Shown piece after piece: positions 34,558 to 44,076 of a stretch of DNA of 64,000 nt (position 1 is its first letter; every line of letters starts with the position of its first letter). The notes beneath the pieces are model-generated. The model ran no database searches. It worked only from the letters and a program-made list of their open reading frames with translations, and was not told where the DNA came from. The position numbers and the translations under genes were made by a program. Source of the DNA: Liriodendron chinense (taxonomy: Eukaryota; Streptophyta; Magnoliopsida; Magnoliales; Magnoliaceae); assembly GCA_003013855.2 (NCBI GenBank), contig ML058466.1, forward strand, positions 2,037,501 to 2,101,500, read 5' to 3'.

Positions 34558-34767
34558 TGTTGGAACATGGACTTATCTGTAAATATGCAAAGTAGAGTCT
34601 TATTTATAATTTTGTTCTTAGTAGGTTGTATTTTGTAAATAGGGGAAACCCTACATATATAAACTTAATAAGAAAAGAGAAGTACACACGTTTTCAACAA
34701 CTCTCTCTCTTTTTCTCCATTCTTCTCTTATCTCTCTCTTTCCCTTCTACAAATCTACACTTCTACT
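34558..34767 (+). repeat. 3' LTR of Copia copy 2
   Basis: Near copy of 27856-28073, preceded by CTTGAGGGGGAA. Confidence 0.9.
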
Positions 34768-34779
34768 ACGGAATACCTT

Positions 34780-35690
34780 GATCTACTCACAACACTAACC
34801 ACATGTGAAATATTTAGTCTAGTATAAACCATGGCAAGCATAAGACTGCCAACCGCACTCGAGTAGAGCACACGAGACATATTATTTTCTTCATCTGACG
34901 TAAGACATTGCTCCAAAGAAAACCGAAAGTGAGCAACGTGGAGTGTGCTAACTATTTTAGCCTTTTCAAATCCAAACTTCACCAAGACCTTCTCAAGATA
35001 CTCCTGAGACAACCATAGCCTGTTCCTTTCCCTATCTCTGTGTAAATCGATGCCGAGAATCCTTTTTACAGCCCCTAGATCTTTCATCTTAAATGTCCTG
35101 GATAATCGAGCCTTCAATATGTTGATTTTCGACATGCTATGGCTGGCGATAAGCATATCATCAACATACAATACCAGAATAATGAATTCCCCATCACTCA
35201 GTGATCTGAAATAAACACAATGATCAAACTCACTTCTAATAAATTGTTGGCTCAACATGAAAGAATCAAACTTTTTGTACTACTGCGTCGGCGACTGTTT
35301 CAGGCCGTATAACCTCTTTAACCTACAAACCATATTCTCTGCTCCCTGCACCTTAAACCTTTCAGGTTGCTTCATATAGATCTGCTCTTCTAATTCCCCG
35401 TGTAGAAACACAGTCTTCACATCTAACTGTTCTAATTCTATATTGTATTGGGCAACCAACGCCAATACAAATCTAATAGATACTTGCTTAACTACAAGCG
35501 TGAATATTTTACTGAAGTCGACACCCTCCTTCTGAGCATAGCCCTTCGCAACCAGTCTCACCTTATACATATCCAGTTTCTTGTGAAAAATCCACTTGCA
35601 CCCGATCGCTTTTTGCCTAACGAGTAGCTCCACCAACTCCCATGTTTCATTCTTGTACAGAGAGTCCATCTCATCATGCATCGCCGCCAT
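34780..35690 (-). pseudogene. Minus-strand Copia reverse transcriptase
   Basis: From 35690 downward: MDSLYKNETWELVELL, IGCKWIFHKK, VAKGYAQKEGVDFSKIF, LDVKTVFLHGELEEQIYMKQ and RLYGLKQSPTQ. After one stop at 35279 comes FDHCVYFRS, FIILVLYVDDMLIAS and MKDLGAVKRILGIDL. YVDD is intact. It ends in HVVSVVSR at the edge of the MITE, and RNase H resumes at 27535. Confidence 0.93.
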
Positions 35691-36073
35691 CCACTTCTCA
35701 GCATTTGTGTTTTCTAATGCTTCCTAGAAGGTAGACAGATCCCCTTCATCCGTAATGAGAAAAAATGCAACATTTGAGTAATCCCTGTATCTAAACGGTA
35801 ACCTGCAGTCCCTTAATGGATTTCTCCTGATAGGTGGCTGCTCCACCTCTTCCTATACATCTATCTATGGCTCAGTTTCTTTAAGTATTTCAACTTTATC
35901 TGTTTCAACATCAACAACCAACTTTTTTGTTTGCTTGTGCTCATCATTCCGAAACAAGGAACCCTCATCGAACTTGACGTCCCGGCTAAATATGATCTTG
36001 TGTGAAACCCGGTTATATAGTTTGTACCCTTTCACACTATCACCATAGCCGACAAAAGTACACTTTTCGCCCT
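35691..36073 (-). pseudogene. Minus-strand Copia integrase/RT linker
   Basis: The region between integrase and RT keeps pieces such as SYGDSVKGYKLYNRVSHK and IIFSRDVKFDEGSLF on the minus strand, typical of the integrase C-terminal part, but with several stops. Confidence 0.7.
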
Positions 36074-36839
36074 TTAGTCTAACTTATCTTTGTCAACTAA
36101 TGGTACATGAGAGTAAGCATCACAAACAAATATGCACAACTCCAAGTAATTAACTTCATGACCACTCCACACTTCCTCTAAAATTTTACAATCAATTGGT
36201 GTAGATGGAGATCGATTCACTAAATAGCAAGCCGTGTTTATAGCCTCAGCCCATAGCTCCTTGCCCAACCCAATGTTACTCAACATACTTCGGGCTCTTT
36301 CCAAAAGAGTTTGATTCATACATTCTGCTCTGGCGTATGCCCCACGATCCCCTCATTTCTGCAATACTGATTAAATTCCCTAGAAGTAAATTCTTCACCG
36401 TTATCTATCCTCAGAATTTTCAACTTTCGCTCTATCTGCTTTTCGACCATTGCCTTCCATGCTTTAAAAGTGGTGAAAACATCAAATTTATGTTTCATAA
36501 TATAAACCCACACTTTTCTGGAAAAATCGTCAATGTGACAAAGAAAGACGACCCTCCAGAAACAACGAGTAATGGCCCCCACACATCAGAATGCACATAA
36601 TCAAGTTGTCCTTTACTAACATGTTTTCCAGTTTTAAAGCTTAACCTTGATTGTTTCCCATATTTGCAATGCTGAAATATATTTAAATCAAAACTTTTAA
36701 AACTAGGAATCAAACGACGATCAAGTAATACCTTCATACCTCGCTCGCTCATGTGGCCTAAGCGCGCATGCCACAAACGTGCCGACATGAACTCCGCTAC
36801 AAACATTGCAGCTCCACCCAATATGGTATTCCCAATCAA
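36074..36839 (-). pseudogene. Minus-strand Copia integrase
   Basis: ARLWHARLGHMSERGMKVL and HCKYGKQSRLSF form the zinc-binding part, followed by LDYVHSDVWGP, FCHIDDFSRKVWVYIMKHK, LRIDNGEEFTS and MNQTLLERARSML, LWAEAINTACYLVNRSP. The GERMNRTLLERAR-type signature places it near Tork/Tnt1. Two frameshifts (near 36520 and 36318) split it into three frames. Confidence 0.92.
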
Positions 36840-36969
36840 CTTATAAAAATTTGCGCTCCGCTATGCTTTCATAACTTGAGTGCCCCTTCTGAAACCTTCA
36901 AGACACGGTTATAACCGGTGAACTTGCACCCAAGTGCCTCAAGAGCTCCCAGAGATATCAGATTCTTCT

Positions 36970-37200
36970 TCAAATCTGGAACCGCCTCACATCGGTCAGA
37001 ATACGCTCCATTCCATCAAACATCCTGATGTGAACCGATCCAGTTCTGATCATCTTACAAGCATGATCATTGCTCATAAGAACCACGCCACCATCATACT
37101 CGTTGTATGTGGTGAACCAACTCCGATGAGTACACATGTGGTACGATGCCCCGTATCCAAAATCCACTCATGACTAAGATACCCGGACTTGGATACTGCC
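36970..37200 (-). pseudogene. Minus-strand Copia protease
   Basis: LDFGYGASYHMCTHRSWF corresponds to the LDSGAS(H/Y)HM active site, with Ser replaced by Phe and an inserted residue before Gly-Ala-Ser. VVLMSNDHACKMIRTGSVHI follows as in Tork-type elements. It is inactive if read as it stands. Confidence 0.85.
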
Positions 37201-37256
37201 AATGCGTCACAACCACTTGTTTCTTCACTGGATTTCGCTGAATTGGCCTCCTTCAG

Positions 37257-37767
37257 CTAATCATCCGATTTATCCTCTTGAATTTTGGGATTTGTACAGT
37301 CCTTCATACGTCTCATCCTGCCACAATTCCAACACTTCACATTTCCTTTGCCCTTCGACTTGAATCTCGATTGCGACTTCCCCTTCTCTCGATCAAACGA
37401 TCTTCCCCAAACAACCAGTGCATTCGTAGAAGTACTTTCGCCTCCGTTCTTCTTTCTCAACTTCTTCAACTGAAGGGCTGAGATAATGGTATCGACGTCC
37501 AAGGTATTCCTATCATGGCACAGAGCATCCACTAAATACTCGTAAGACTCTAGAAGAGACGTCAACGAAATTAGAGTTTTGTCTTCTTCATCAATCTTCA
37601 CCTCTACATTTGTCAATTTGCAAACTAGTTCGTTGAAGACATTGATGCTCTCAGAGAGATCCGAGCCTTCCACCATCTTCAAATTATAAAACCGCCTCTT
37701 CAGATATAGGCGATTGAAGAGCGATTTCGTCATGTAGATGCTCTCAAACTCCGCCCACAAGCCCGTG
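37257..37767 (-). pseudogene. Minus-strand Copia gag, C-terminal part
   Basis: LWAEFESIYMTKSLFNRLYL, FYNLKMVEGSDLSESINVFN and SLLESYEYLVDALCHDR are the UBN2-type gag. The knuckle KCWNCGRMRRMKDC lacks the central His. The N-terminal part lies at 48208-48420, separated by the 10.4-kb Tat-lineage element, and both halves join in frame (TTTTG / GLWAE). Confidence 0.93.
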
Positions 37768-38645
37768 TGTTTACGTCGCATTTTGTAACAGGGTCCTCCA
37801 GACATTCACCTTCCTTCCAAGCGATTTCCTCCTGAACCTGAAAAGAGACAGAGGAAAAACTATGGGTGGCCGGCGTCCAGCCGTTGGCCCTCCGATGCTT
37901 AAGTTAGATAGGGTAGGGCTATAAAGAGAGGAAAAAGATTATGGGGCTTAAAGATTGAATACCTTTATCATCTGTAGAGTCACCTACTTATAAAAATCTG
38001 AGCGATCCAGTCTGTTACGCAATCTGTTAGGATTACTGCTGATTTTAAGGGATAAGATGCTTATCTTGTTAATCCTTAGGTAAGGGGATAACCTAAGCTT
38101 TCCAGACGTGTAGCTAATTACGTCTCTTGATGGATATGTTCGAAGCTATGAATAGAGACAAGCCAAAACCGACTTATATGGGCTACTAGTACTATGAGAC
38201 GAGGGACGTCCTTGCTAGAGACCAGAGACCGGGACCGTTCATATGTCGGGAGCTACTCATATGAGGGGGCTGCTCATATCAGGAGTGCTCGTATTTTTGG
38301 GATGCGACCCATTTCGACGAGCACGAGCCGAGCTGCTCGCATTTTGGGATGCGACCCCTTGCGACGAGCACGAGCCGAACTACTCGCATTTTGGGACGCG
38401 ACCCCTTCGACGAGCACGAGCTGCTCGCATTTTGGGACGCGACCCCTTGCGACGAGCACGAGCGGAGCTGTTCGCATTTTGGGATGCAACCCCTTTCAAC
38501 GAGCACAAGCCGAGCTGCTCGCATTTTGGGACGCGACCCCTTTCGACGAGCACGAGCCGAGCTGCTCGCATTTTGGGATGCGACTGTGATTCATCTTTAT
38601 CATTCTTTGATCGCATCTCTTAGGAGGCCAAATTTATCTATAACA
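37768..38645 (-). repeat. 3' LTR of the Tat-lineage element (878 bp, seven minisatellite units)
   Basis: It matches 47419-48207 but is 89 bp longer because it has about seven, not five, copies of a ~46-bp unit (GCGACCCCTTTCGACGAGC, ACGAGCCGAGCTGCTCGC, ATTTTGGGA). Confidence 0.95.
38290..38585. repeat. Minisatellite in Tat LTR, about seven ~46-bp units
   Basis: Units end ATTTTGGGAYGCGACCCC and contain ACGAGCACGAGC and GAGCTGCTCGC. Single and triple base changes and one 3-bp-scale loss vary the units. The Ala/Arg/Ser-rich frames in all three phases are products of the repeat, not genes. Confidence 0.95.
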
Positions 38646-39062
38646 ACTGCCCCCCAAACCCTTGGCGTTTGAGGAGCTATGCCAAAGGTTTTGTTTGTAT
38701 ATGTAGCCGACTGCTGGGAAAGAATCACGCATGAGTTATCTAACGTGATTCTGCATTTATGATGGCCAGCTTTACACAACTTTTCAACCGTAAGAGGTAA
38801 AGCATCGCTTGCCACGTGTCTCCGTAATTAATGCTTGCGCCCGTTCGTCTATCGTGCCGGATGAGAGGCCGCCGCGTGTCAACCAAATCAAACGAAATGA
38901 TGGCGTATAAATATCGAATCCTGCAGGGTTTTCTTCATTTTCGAACTTCTGCTGCAGGATTGTTCTTCTTTCTTCTTTTTCTTTGTTTTCGGTGCAAACC
39001 TCTTCGCTGATGTAGTCTTTCTTCCCATTCTCCTTTTCTCCTATCTTGCTTTTTCTTTTACA

Positions 39063-39683
39063 ATGGCGAGGGTTTCAGATGAAGAGGTCGTCCCTCTGTG
39101 AGATGATACCCCCGATTCATCCGAATCCAACAATGCTATAGTACCGGCCGGGAGGTATTCTGCCGCCGGTTATTCCTCAATAATGACGGCAGAAAAGCTC
39201 TCTAGCCTTCGGGAGAGATATCGGGTCCCGGACTCCGTTACTTTCAGGTTACCGGGGAGGGGAGACGGCCGATGCACCGCCACCAGGCTGTGTAGCCTTT
39301 TACGAGTATTTTTTCAAAGTCGGTGTGCGTCTTCCCCTTCACCCTTTCATCCGGAATTTCCTACGCACTTATAAGATTGCCCCCTGGCCAACTTATCGTA
39401 AACGGCTGGCGGATGCTTATAACTGCCTTCATTCTCTGGAATCAAGCGGGTAACGATGAGTTAACCGCTGAGGAGTTTCTGAGGTTATTCCAGCTAAAAA
39501 GGGCCCCAGCTAGCGAGGGTTGGTATTACCTCTGTTTCTGGCACCAAAACAATTTTATTCTAGGAAACCCCTCCTCCAATTGCCCTGGATGGAGGAAAAA
39601 ATGGTTTTACGTCTCCGACAACTGGGAGTCCGAGGTGGGCTCAGACCCCAAAGGCCATAATGTTAACCGCTACTTTGGCGAAG
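39063..39683 (+). pseudogene. Antisense gene, exon 1
   Basis: Exon 1 covers the Transposase_28-like region. It has an in-frame TGA 13 codons in (CGA to TGA type) and a frameshift between TATRLCS and the FFKVGVRLPLHPF-like continuation. It ends at GGCGAAG|GTGGGT. Confidence 0.75.
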
Positions 39684-39769
39684 GTGGGTTAAGTTTCTGC
39701 CCGTTTGTCTGAAAGAAACAAAAAACTTTGCTCTATTTTGACTAACGTGCCTTCTCTTTTTTCCTATAG

Positions 39770-40454
39770 GCATTCCGACTGGTGCGAGGCCAAACTTGCG
39801 AGGAGGACTTAACGAAAAGTTAGTAAGGGTCTCCAAGCTCCCAGCGGCTGCACACAACGTTAACGTTGCCCTAGACCCACGTCACCTCTGCGCCGCGGGC
39901 TTAATTTCTCGAGAGGAAATGGTGAATGTAGGCGACAAGAGGGGGGCATTGGGGATGCTCCCCCGTCTGAAGGGTGCGGCCTCGAAGAGGCAAAAGAAGT
40001 CGGAGGTCGGTCCTTCAGCCGCACCTGCTCCAGCAGAAGGGTCTGCTCGCGGCGCACAGCCGCGTGTTGCTGCACAAGGGGGGGTTGCCACGACCTCTCG
40101 CACGACTGCGACCCCTCCGGCTGGCACCTGTAGCCAGTCGGTAATCGAAGTTGTTGATAATTCGCCGAAAGGCGATCGAAGGGAGGGAGGCCTCCTCCAA
40201 AGGGGACAGCATGCGAGCCTATTGTTGCTCGCGAATCAGTGACACCCGCCTCGGGTGCTGCAAATGCTCACGAGGCGGGCACTAGTGAGATGGTTGTAAC
40301 CCAACCCTCTGGGTCGGGAGCCTTTGTTATCCTATCACACTTGCACCCAATATGCGAGTTTATGTTCAATAACATCTCCCCCAGCTCCTTCGGGGGCCTC
40401 CCTAAGCCAAGCCCAGAGGCTCTTTCTACTGATATTGGGGTGAGATTGATTCAG
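39770..40454 (+). pseudogene. Antisense gene, exon 2
   Basis: Exon 2 begins after TTTTTTCCTATAG. It encodes GIPTGARPNLRGGLNEKL and AAGLISREEMVNVGDKRG, then a low-complexity Ala/Pro/Ser linker. A frameshift lies near 40230. It ends RLIQ|GTAACA. Confidence 0.75.
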
Positions 40455-40541
40455 GTAACAACTCTCTTCCCGTTTCTCATTCTTTCTTTGGGTTACAAGT
40501 GTGGCGAGCCACGCTAATTCTTCTTTCTTTGTTTATATCAG

Positions 40542-41241
40542 AGTCTGGATCTCACGCTTCGTGTCAGACGTGATATTGAAGCCGCCCACCGCGTCGTTGA
40601 AGATGCGGAAAAGAAGAAAAAGGTGATTGAGGCCGAAGTCCAAGGAAGGGACCGCCTGATGAAGGCCCTGGAAGCCCAAATCGCCAAGATAGATGAGGAA
40701 AAGAAAATCCTCCTTGTCAAGATTCAGGCCCTGACTGACCGTTTTCAATCAGTGGACCTTCAACTCGCGAAGCTCCAAGAACTCCATACCAAGAGCGAGA
40801 AAGAGAAGGAGATTTTCCGCCAGGACAAGATCCGCCTTGAGGAGCAGCTCAAGGATTCTCGGACTAAGCTCGAGGAGGCCAAGAAGACTCTCGACCAGCT
40901 GAAGGATGATTCCATTCACTTGGAGGAGCGAGTGGCTCTTGTCAAGATGGTATCTGACGAGGGCCCTCGTGCAGTCTAGGAGTTCCGAACCTCTCAACTC
41001 TACGACGAGGAACGCTATGAAATGTATATCGCTGGTCGCGATTTTGCGGTCAGGGTTATGCAACAGATCGCTCCTTCCTTCAATTTTGAGGAGTTTGAGA
41101 GGGTGGCCTTCGAGGTCGCGGCTAGAGAGCGAGCTGCGGCTGAAAATGAGGTCACAGGGGCTACAGATGCTGCACCTGCTCCCTAAATCGGTCCTAAAGC
41201 CGAGAGTCGTGAGCCTGCACAAAACGGGGATGACCAGTCTT
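40542..41241 (+). pseudogene. Antisense gene, exon 3 (coiled coil)
   Basis: Exon 3 starts after TTTATATCAG. SLDLTLRVRRDIEAAHRVV leads into about 120 residues rich in Lys, Glu, Leu and Gln with heptad spacing. A TAG at 40977 is followed by more open frame (RYEMYIAGRDFAVRVM), so the stop looks secondary. Confidence 0.75.
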
Positions 41242-41844
41242 AGAGTCGTTGTTCTTCTTCATTAGTTTTTATACATTTTGAGAAGAATTTGTATACATGT
41301 AAATGATCCGACTTTTTAGTTAATTATGATGGAACTTCCCTTTTTTTCGATGTTGTGTATTTTTTCTAACTTTTTCGCCCTTTGTCGATCGCATGTTGAC
41401 CGCTCGTATAACTAACTCATGAAAAAATGAGTTAGGCTTAATCCGGGGGTCGTGTGACCATGTCCACGTTGAGATAGACTGATCTATCGATTGAGATTTT
41501 GATTCTACCAAGGGTAGAAGATTGGTCAAGAGAACGCGTATGTTCTCTTCAGGGCTATTTTTTATCCATAAAATGGAGAAGCGACCAAAAAGAATGACTT
41601 TAACTCTACCAAGGGTAGGCAATTGGCCAAGAGAACGTGTGTATTATCTTTGGGGCTATTTTTAATCCATAAGATAGAGAAGCGACCAAAAAGAATGACT
41701 TTAACTCTACCAAGGGTAGGCAATTGGCCAAGAGAATGTGTGTATTCTCTTCGGGGCTATTTTTAATCCATAAGATGGAGAAGCGACCAAAAAGAATGAC
41801 TTTAGCTCTTATTCATTTGAAATGTCGTTGAGAATTACATCGAA
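41242..41844. other. Spacer with three-copy ~120-bp tandem repeat
   Basis: Between the antisense gene and pol. CTACCAAGGGTAG...AGAGAACGYGTGTATTMTCTTYGGGGCTATTT...AGCGACCAAAAAGAATGACTTTA recurs at about 41505, 41608 and 41707 with a spacing near 100 bp. No gene is seen. Confidence 0.85.
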
Positions 41845-42888
41845 TTAAGGGAAATACCGTAGCAAATGTTCCACATGCCAAGGGCGACGTACGGGTCTTC
41901 CCTTCATATCTTCAAGATAATAAGTACCGGGTCGCACAATTTTGATGACTCGATACGGGCCTTCCCAATTTGGATCCAACGAATGAGCAGAAGCTCCGAG
42001 GTTCTGTCTAAGGACTAAATCGCCTGAGCTGGAAAGCTCTAGGCCGAACTTTAGCATTACGATAGTGAGCAATGCGCTGTTGATACGCTGTTGCTCGCAT
42101 CTGGGAGGCATTTCTCCGCTCTTCCAAGAGATCGAGATGGAGTTGAAGGCCTTCTTGATTACAAGTGGGATCATATGCTCGACTCGATACGAGGGTACTT
42201 GAACTTCAATTGGTACTACTGCGTCGGTACCGAATGCCAAGGAGAAAGGAGTTTCGCCTGTAGACGTGAGAGTCGTAGTCCTATATGCCCACAAGACTTC
42301 TGGCAGGAGTTCTGGCCACATGCCTTTACACTCACCGAGCTTGGTTTTTAAATGATGCTTGATGATTTTATTCACCGCTTCAACTTCCCCATTCGCTTGA
42401 GGATGATATGGAGAGGTGCGGATATTGCATATCTTCCATTTTTCGCAAAATCCATCGAAACCAGCATTGTCGAATTGCTTTCCATTGTCGGTGATTATAG
42501 TATGGGGGAGTCCATAACGGCATATGATATTTCTCCATACGAACTTAGTGGTCTGTTTCTCAGTAATTCTGGCTAATGGCTCCGCCTCGGCCCATTTGGT
42601 GAAGTAATCGACCCCCACGATAGCGAACCTATTTTGTCGTTTTCCGGTAGGCAAGGGCCCGATGATGTCGACCCCCCATTGGGCGAAGGGCCAAGGGCTA
42701 TCAATTGGCGTCATTTGCTCGGACGGTACATGAGGTATAGGAGAATATCGCTGACACTGGTCACATTTTTTAGAGAATTCAATTGCATCTGCCTTCATAG
42801 TGGGCCAATAGTATCCTTGCCTCATCGCCTTGTATGCTAGAGATCGTCCCCTTGGGTGGTTACCACATGCCCCCTTGGTGTATTTCAT
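41845..42888 (-). CDS. Tat-lineage integrase (open, 347 codons)
   Basis: Integrase inserts element DNA into the host chromosome. The frame is open from 42888 to 41845. YKAMRQGYYWPTMKADA and CDQCQRYSP form the end of the HHCC region. PFAQWGVDIIGPLPTGK, GLPHTIITDNGKQFDN and SPYHPQANGEVEAVNK hold the D, D and E of the catalytic core. VLWAYRTTTLTSTGETPFSL and the GPYRVIKIVRPGTYYLE tail follow. It is the least damaged coding region in the window outside MCM8. It is part of a polyprotein, so the first Met is not a start. A clean reading here suggests that the Tat element is among the younger insertions. Confidence 0.92.
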   Translation of the reverse strand: MKYTKGACGNHPRGRSLAYKAMRQGYYWPTMKADAIEFSKKCDQCQRYSPIPHVPSEQMTPIDSPWPFAQWGVDIIGPLPTGKRQNRFAIVGVDYFTKWAEAEPLARITEKQTTKFVWRNIICRYGLPHTIITDNGKQFDNAGFDGFCEKWKICNIRTSPYHPQANGEVEAVNKIIKHHLKTKLGECKGMWPELLPEVLWAYRTTTLTSTGETPFSLAFGTDAVVPIEVQVPSYRVEHMIPLVIKKAFNSISISWKSGEMPPRCEQQRINSALLTIVMLKFGLELSSSGDLVLRQNLGASAHSLDPNWEGPYRVIKIVRPGTYYLEDMKGRPVRRPWHVEHLLRYFP

Positions 42889-42999
42889 CTAAAACAAGAT
42901 GTGCTTCTTCTGGGTGAAGACACCTTAAATAGGGCAAAGAAAAACTCTTGCGTAATAACATTCCATTTTGTAAAGTATACCTGGCAGCTCGATGGCGGA

Positions 43000-43680
43000 T
43001 TTGTCGTGCGGATTTTTTGTTGTCCGGAAGATCTCCATCCCTAAGATAAAGGAGAATGGGGTCCATCCAACACGGAGAGGGATGTACCGTAATCACCTGC
43101 TCAAGAGTTGCTTGGTCAATACTTGGGTTCTAAAGGTGCTCGATGGGAATTGAATGTGATAACCCAGATTCTGGTGCAGAGGCGAGTTTTGCCAAAGAAT
43201 CAGCGAGTTTGTTCTTCTCACTGAGGGATGTGGATTATTTCATAATTCTTCAGCTTTGCGAGCAGAATGAGCACTCGAGATTTGTATAAGGCCATCCTTT
43301 CTTCTTTTGCTTCGAATTCGCTGAGTACCTGATTGACTATGAGTTGAGAGTCACTGTGAATGAGTAAATTCTGAATTGAGAGGACGTTTGTTAGTTCGAG
43401 GCCAACGATCAAAGCCTCATATTCTGCTTCATTATTTGAGATGCAAGAATCGAAACATAAAGCGTATTGGAAATGCGACCCATCTGGAGCAACTAAAATT
43501 AGGCCCGCTCCGCTGCCGGTGGCCCGTGAGGACCCGTCCACGAAGAGTGACCAGGATGGCTAGTCGCTGATCGCGGCATTATCATCGGGAGAGGAGTATG
43601 TGAATTCGGCGATGAAGTCAGCCACGGCCTGACCCTTGATTGCGGTCCTAGGGAAGAACGAAATATCGTGCTCACTGATC
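43000..43680 (-). pseudogene. Tat-lineage archaeal-type RNase H (aRH) and linker
   Basis: DGSSRATGSGAGLILVAPDG, then NNEAEYEALIVGLEL and HSDSQLIVNQVLSE (43541-43218) give the D, E, D residues of a second RNase H of archaeal type, known only from Tat-lineage plant Gypsy elements. A stop at 43562 precedes it (WSLFVDGSS region). The linker toward integrase keeps DLPDNKKSARQIRHRAARYT. Confidence 0.92.
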
Positions 43681-44076
43681 TCGACCGCTCATTTGGTTAA
43701 TCGTCCTGAAGCCTCGGGTTTTTTAAGGACCTGTCGTAACGGATGATTTGTTGGCACTAATATAGCGTGCGCTTGGAAGTATGGTCGTAGTTTTCGGGCA
43801 GCCGTGACTAAAGCAAGGGCCAGCTTCTCCATATCAGAATACCGGGTTTCAGCGTCCACCATTGCTCGACTGATATAATAAACAGGCCTTTGTATCCCGG
43901 AATCTTCTCTTATTAAAGCGGCGCTAACGGCCTGTGGAAGACACAGATAAATAAAGGATGAGTTGCTCGTGCGCCACAGGTTTAAATAAAACGGGGGGTA
44001 CACTCATATATTGCTTCAGTTGTTGAAAAGCTTCTTCGCATTGTGGTGTCCACTCCCAATCAGATTTGGCTGTGGC
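43681..44076 (-). pseudogene. Tat-lineage RNase H (retroviral-type)
   Basis: QAVSAALIREDSGIQRPVYY, ISRAMVDAETRYSDMEKLAL and PTNHPLRQVLKKPEASGRL are kept. A shift at about 43960 has damaged the first catalytic block (LYLCLPQ where LYLA-type is usual). The RT frame ends just before, at 44077. Confidence 0.88.

Larger units (their letters stand above)
27856..34767 (+). mobile_element. Copia LTR retrotransposon, 5.2-kb family, copy 2 (with nested solo LTR)
   Basis: 5' LTR 27856-28073, PBS TGGTATCA at 28074, gag from 28653, protease, integrase, RT, RNase H, polypurine tract TTGAGGGGGAA and 3' LTR 34558-34767. LTR start TGTTGGAACATGG and internal proteins match copy 1 at 2954-14628 throughout. Without the nested LTR 31360-33038 and its TSD the length is 5228 bp. 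No clean target duplication was found (CCGTT left, ACGGA right). The zinc knuckle, D-S-G-A-S and YVDD motifs are kept, but stops and frameshifts interrupt every gene. Confidence 0.93.
27536..34777. mobile_element. MITE with GGTRTKCCGTAAA ends, split by a Copia element
   Basis: The left end GGTGTGCCGTAAAGGCCG and the right end read inward GGTATTCCGTAAACGG are inverted repeats. The internal CCGTTAYGG / GGTGGCAACCG words also pair, so the whole element folds back. Without the Copia at 27856-34767 it is about 330 bp. It sits between RT and RNase H of the minus-strand Copia. The superfamily is not clear: no unambiguous target duplication could be read, and boundaries may be off by several bases. 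Confidence 0.65.
39063..41241 (+). pseudogene. Antisense additional gene of the Tat-lineage element (three exons)
   Basis: This gene lies on the strand opposite to gag-pol, between integrase and the 3' LTR, where Grande/RIRE2-type Tat elements carry extra ORFs. ATG 39063 reads MARVSDEEVVPL, then a TGA. Next come SLRERYRVPDSVTFRLP, WYYLCFWHQNNFILG and WFYVSDNWES, resembling the Transposase_28 (gypsy-type) family. Two intron-like gaps follow: GT at 39684 to AG at 39769, and GT at 40455 to AG at 40541. Both keep frame (FGEG|IPTGARPN; RLIQ|SLDLTLR). The last exon is a long coiled coil (AEKKKKVIEAEV, KEIFRQDKIRLEEQLKD), stopped at 40977 and fading by 41241. A frameshift near 39300 and another near 40230 disable it. 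The function is unknown. Confidence 0.8.

Noticed and set aside
38194..38672. Several overlapping open frames on both strands, and a regular repeat layout that looks a bit like a CRISPR array
   Set aside because: They are phases of the ~46-bp minisatellite in a plant LTR. There are no unique spacers, no cas genes, and the same block is in the other LTR (47845-48267).
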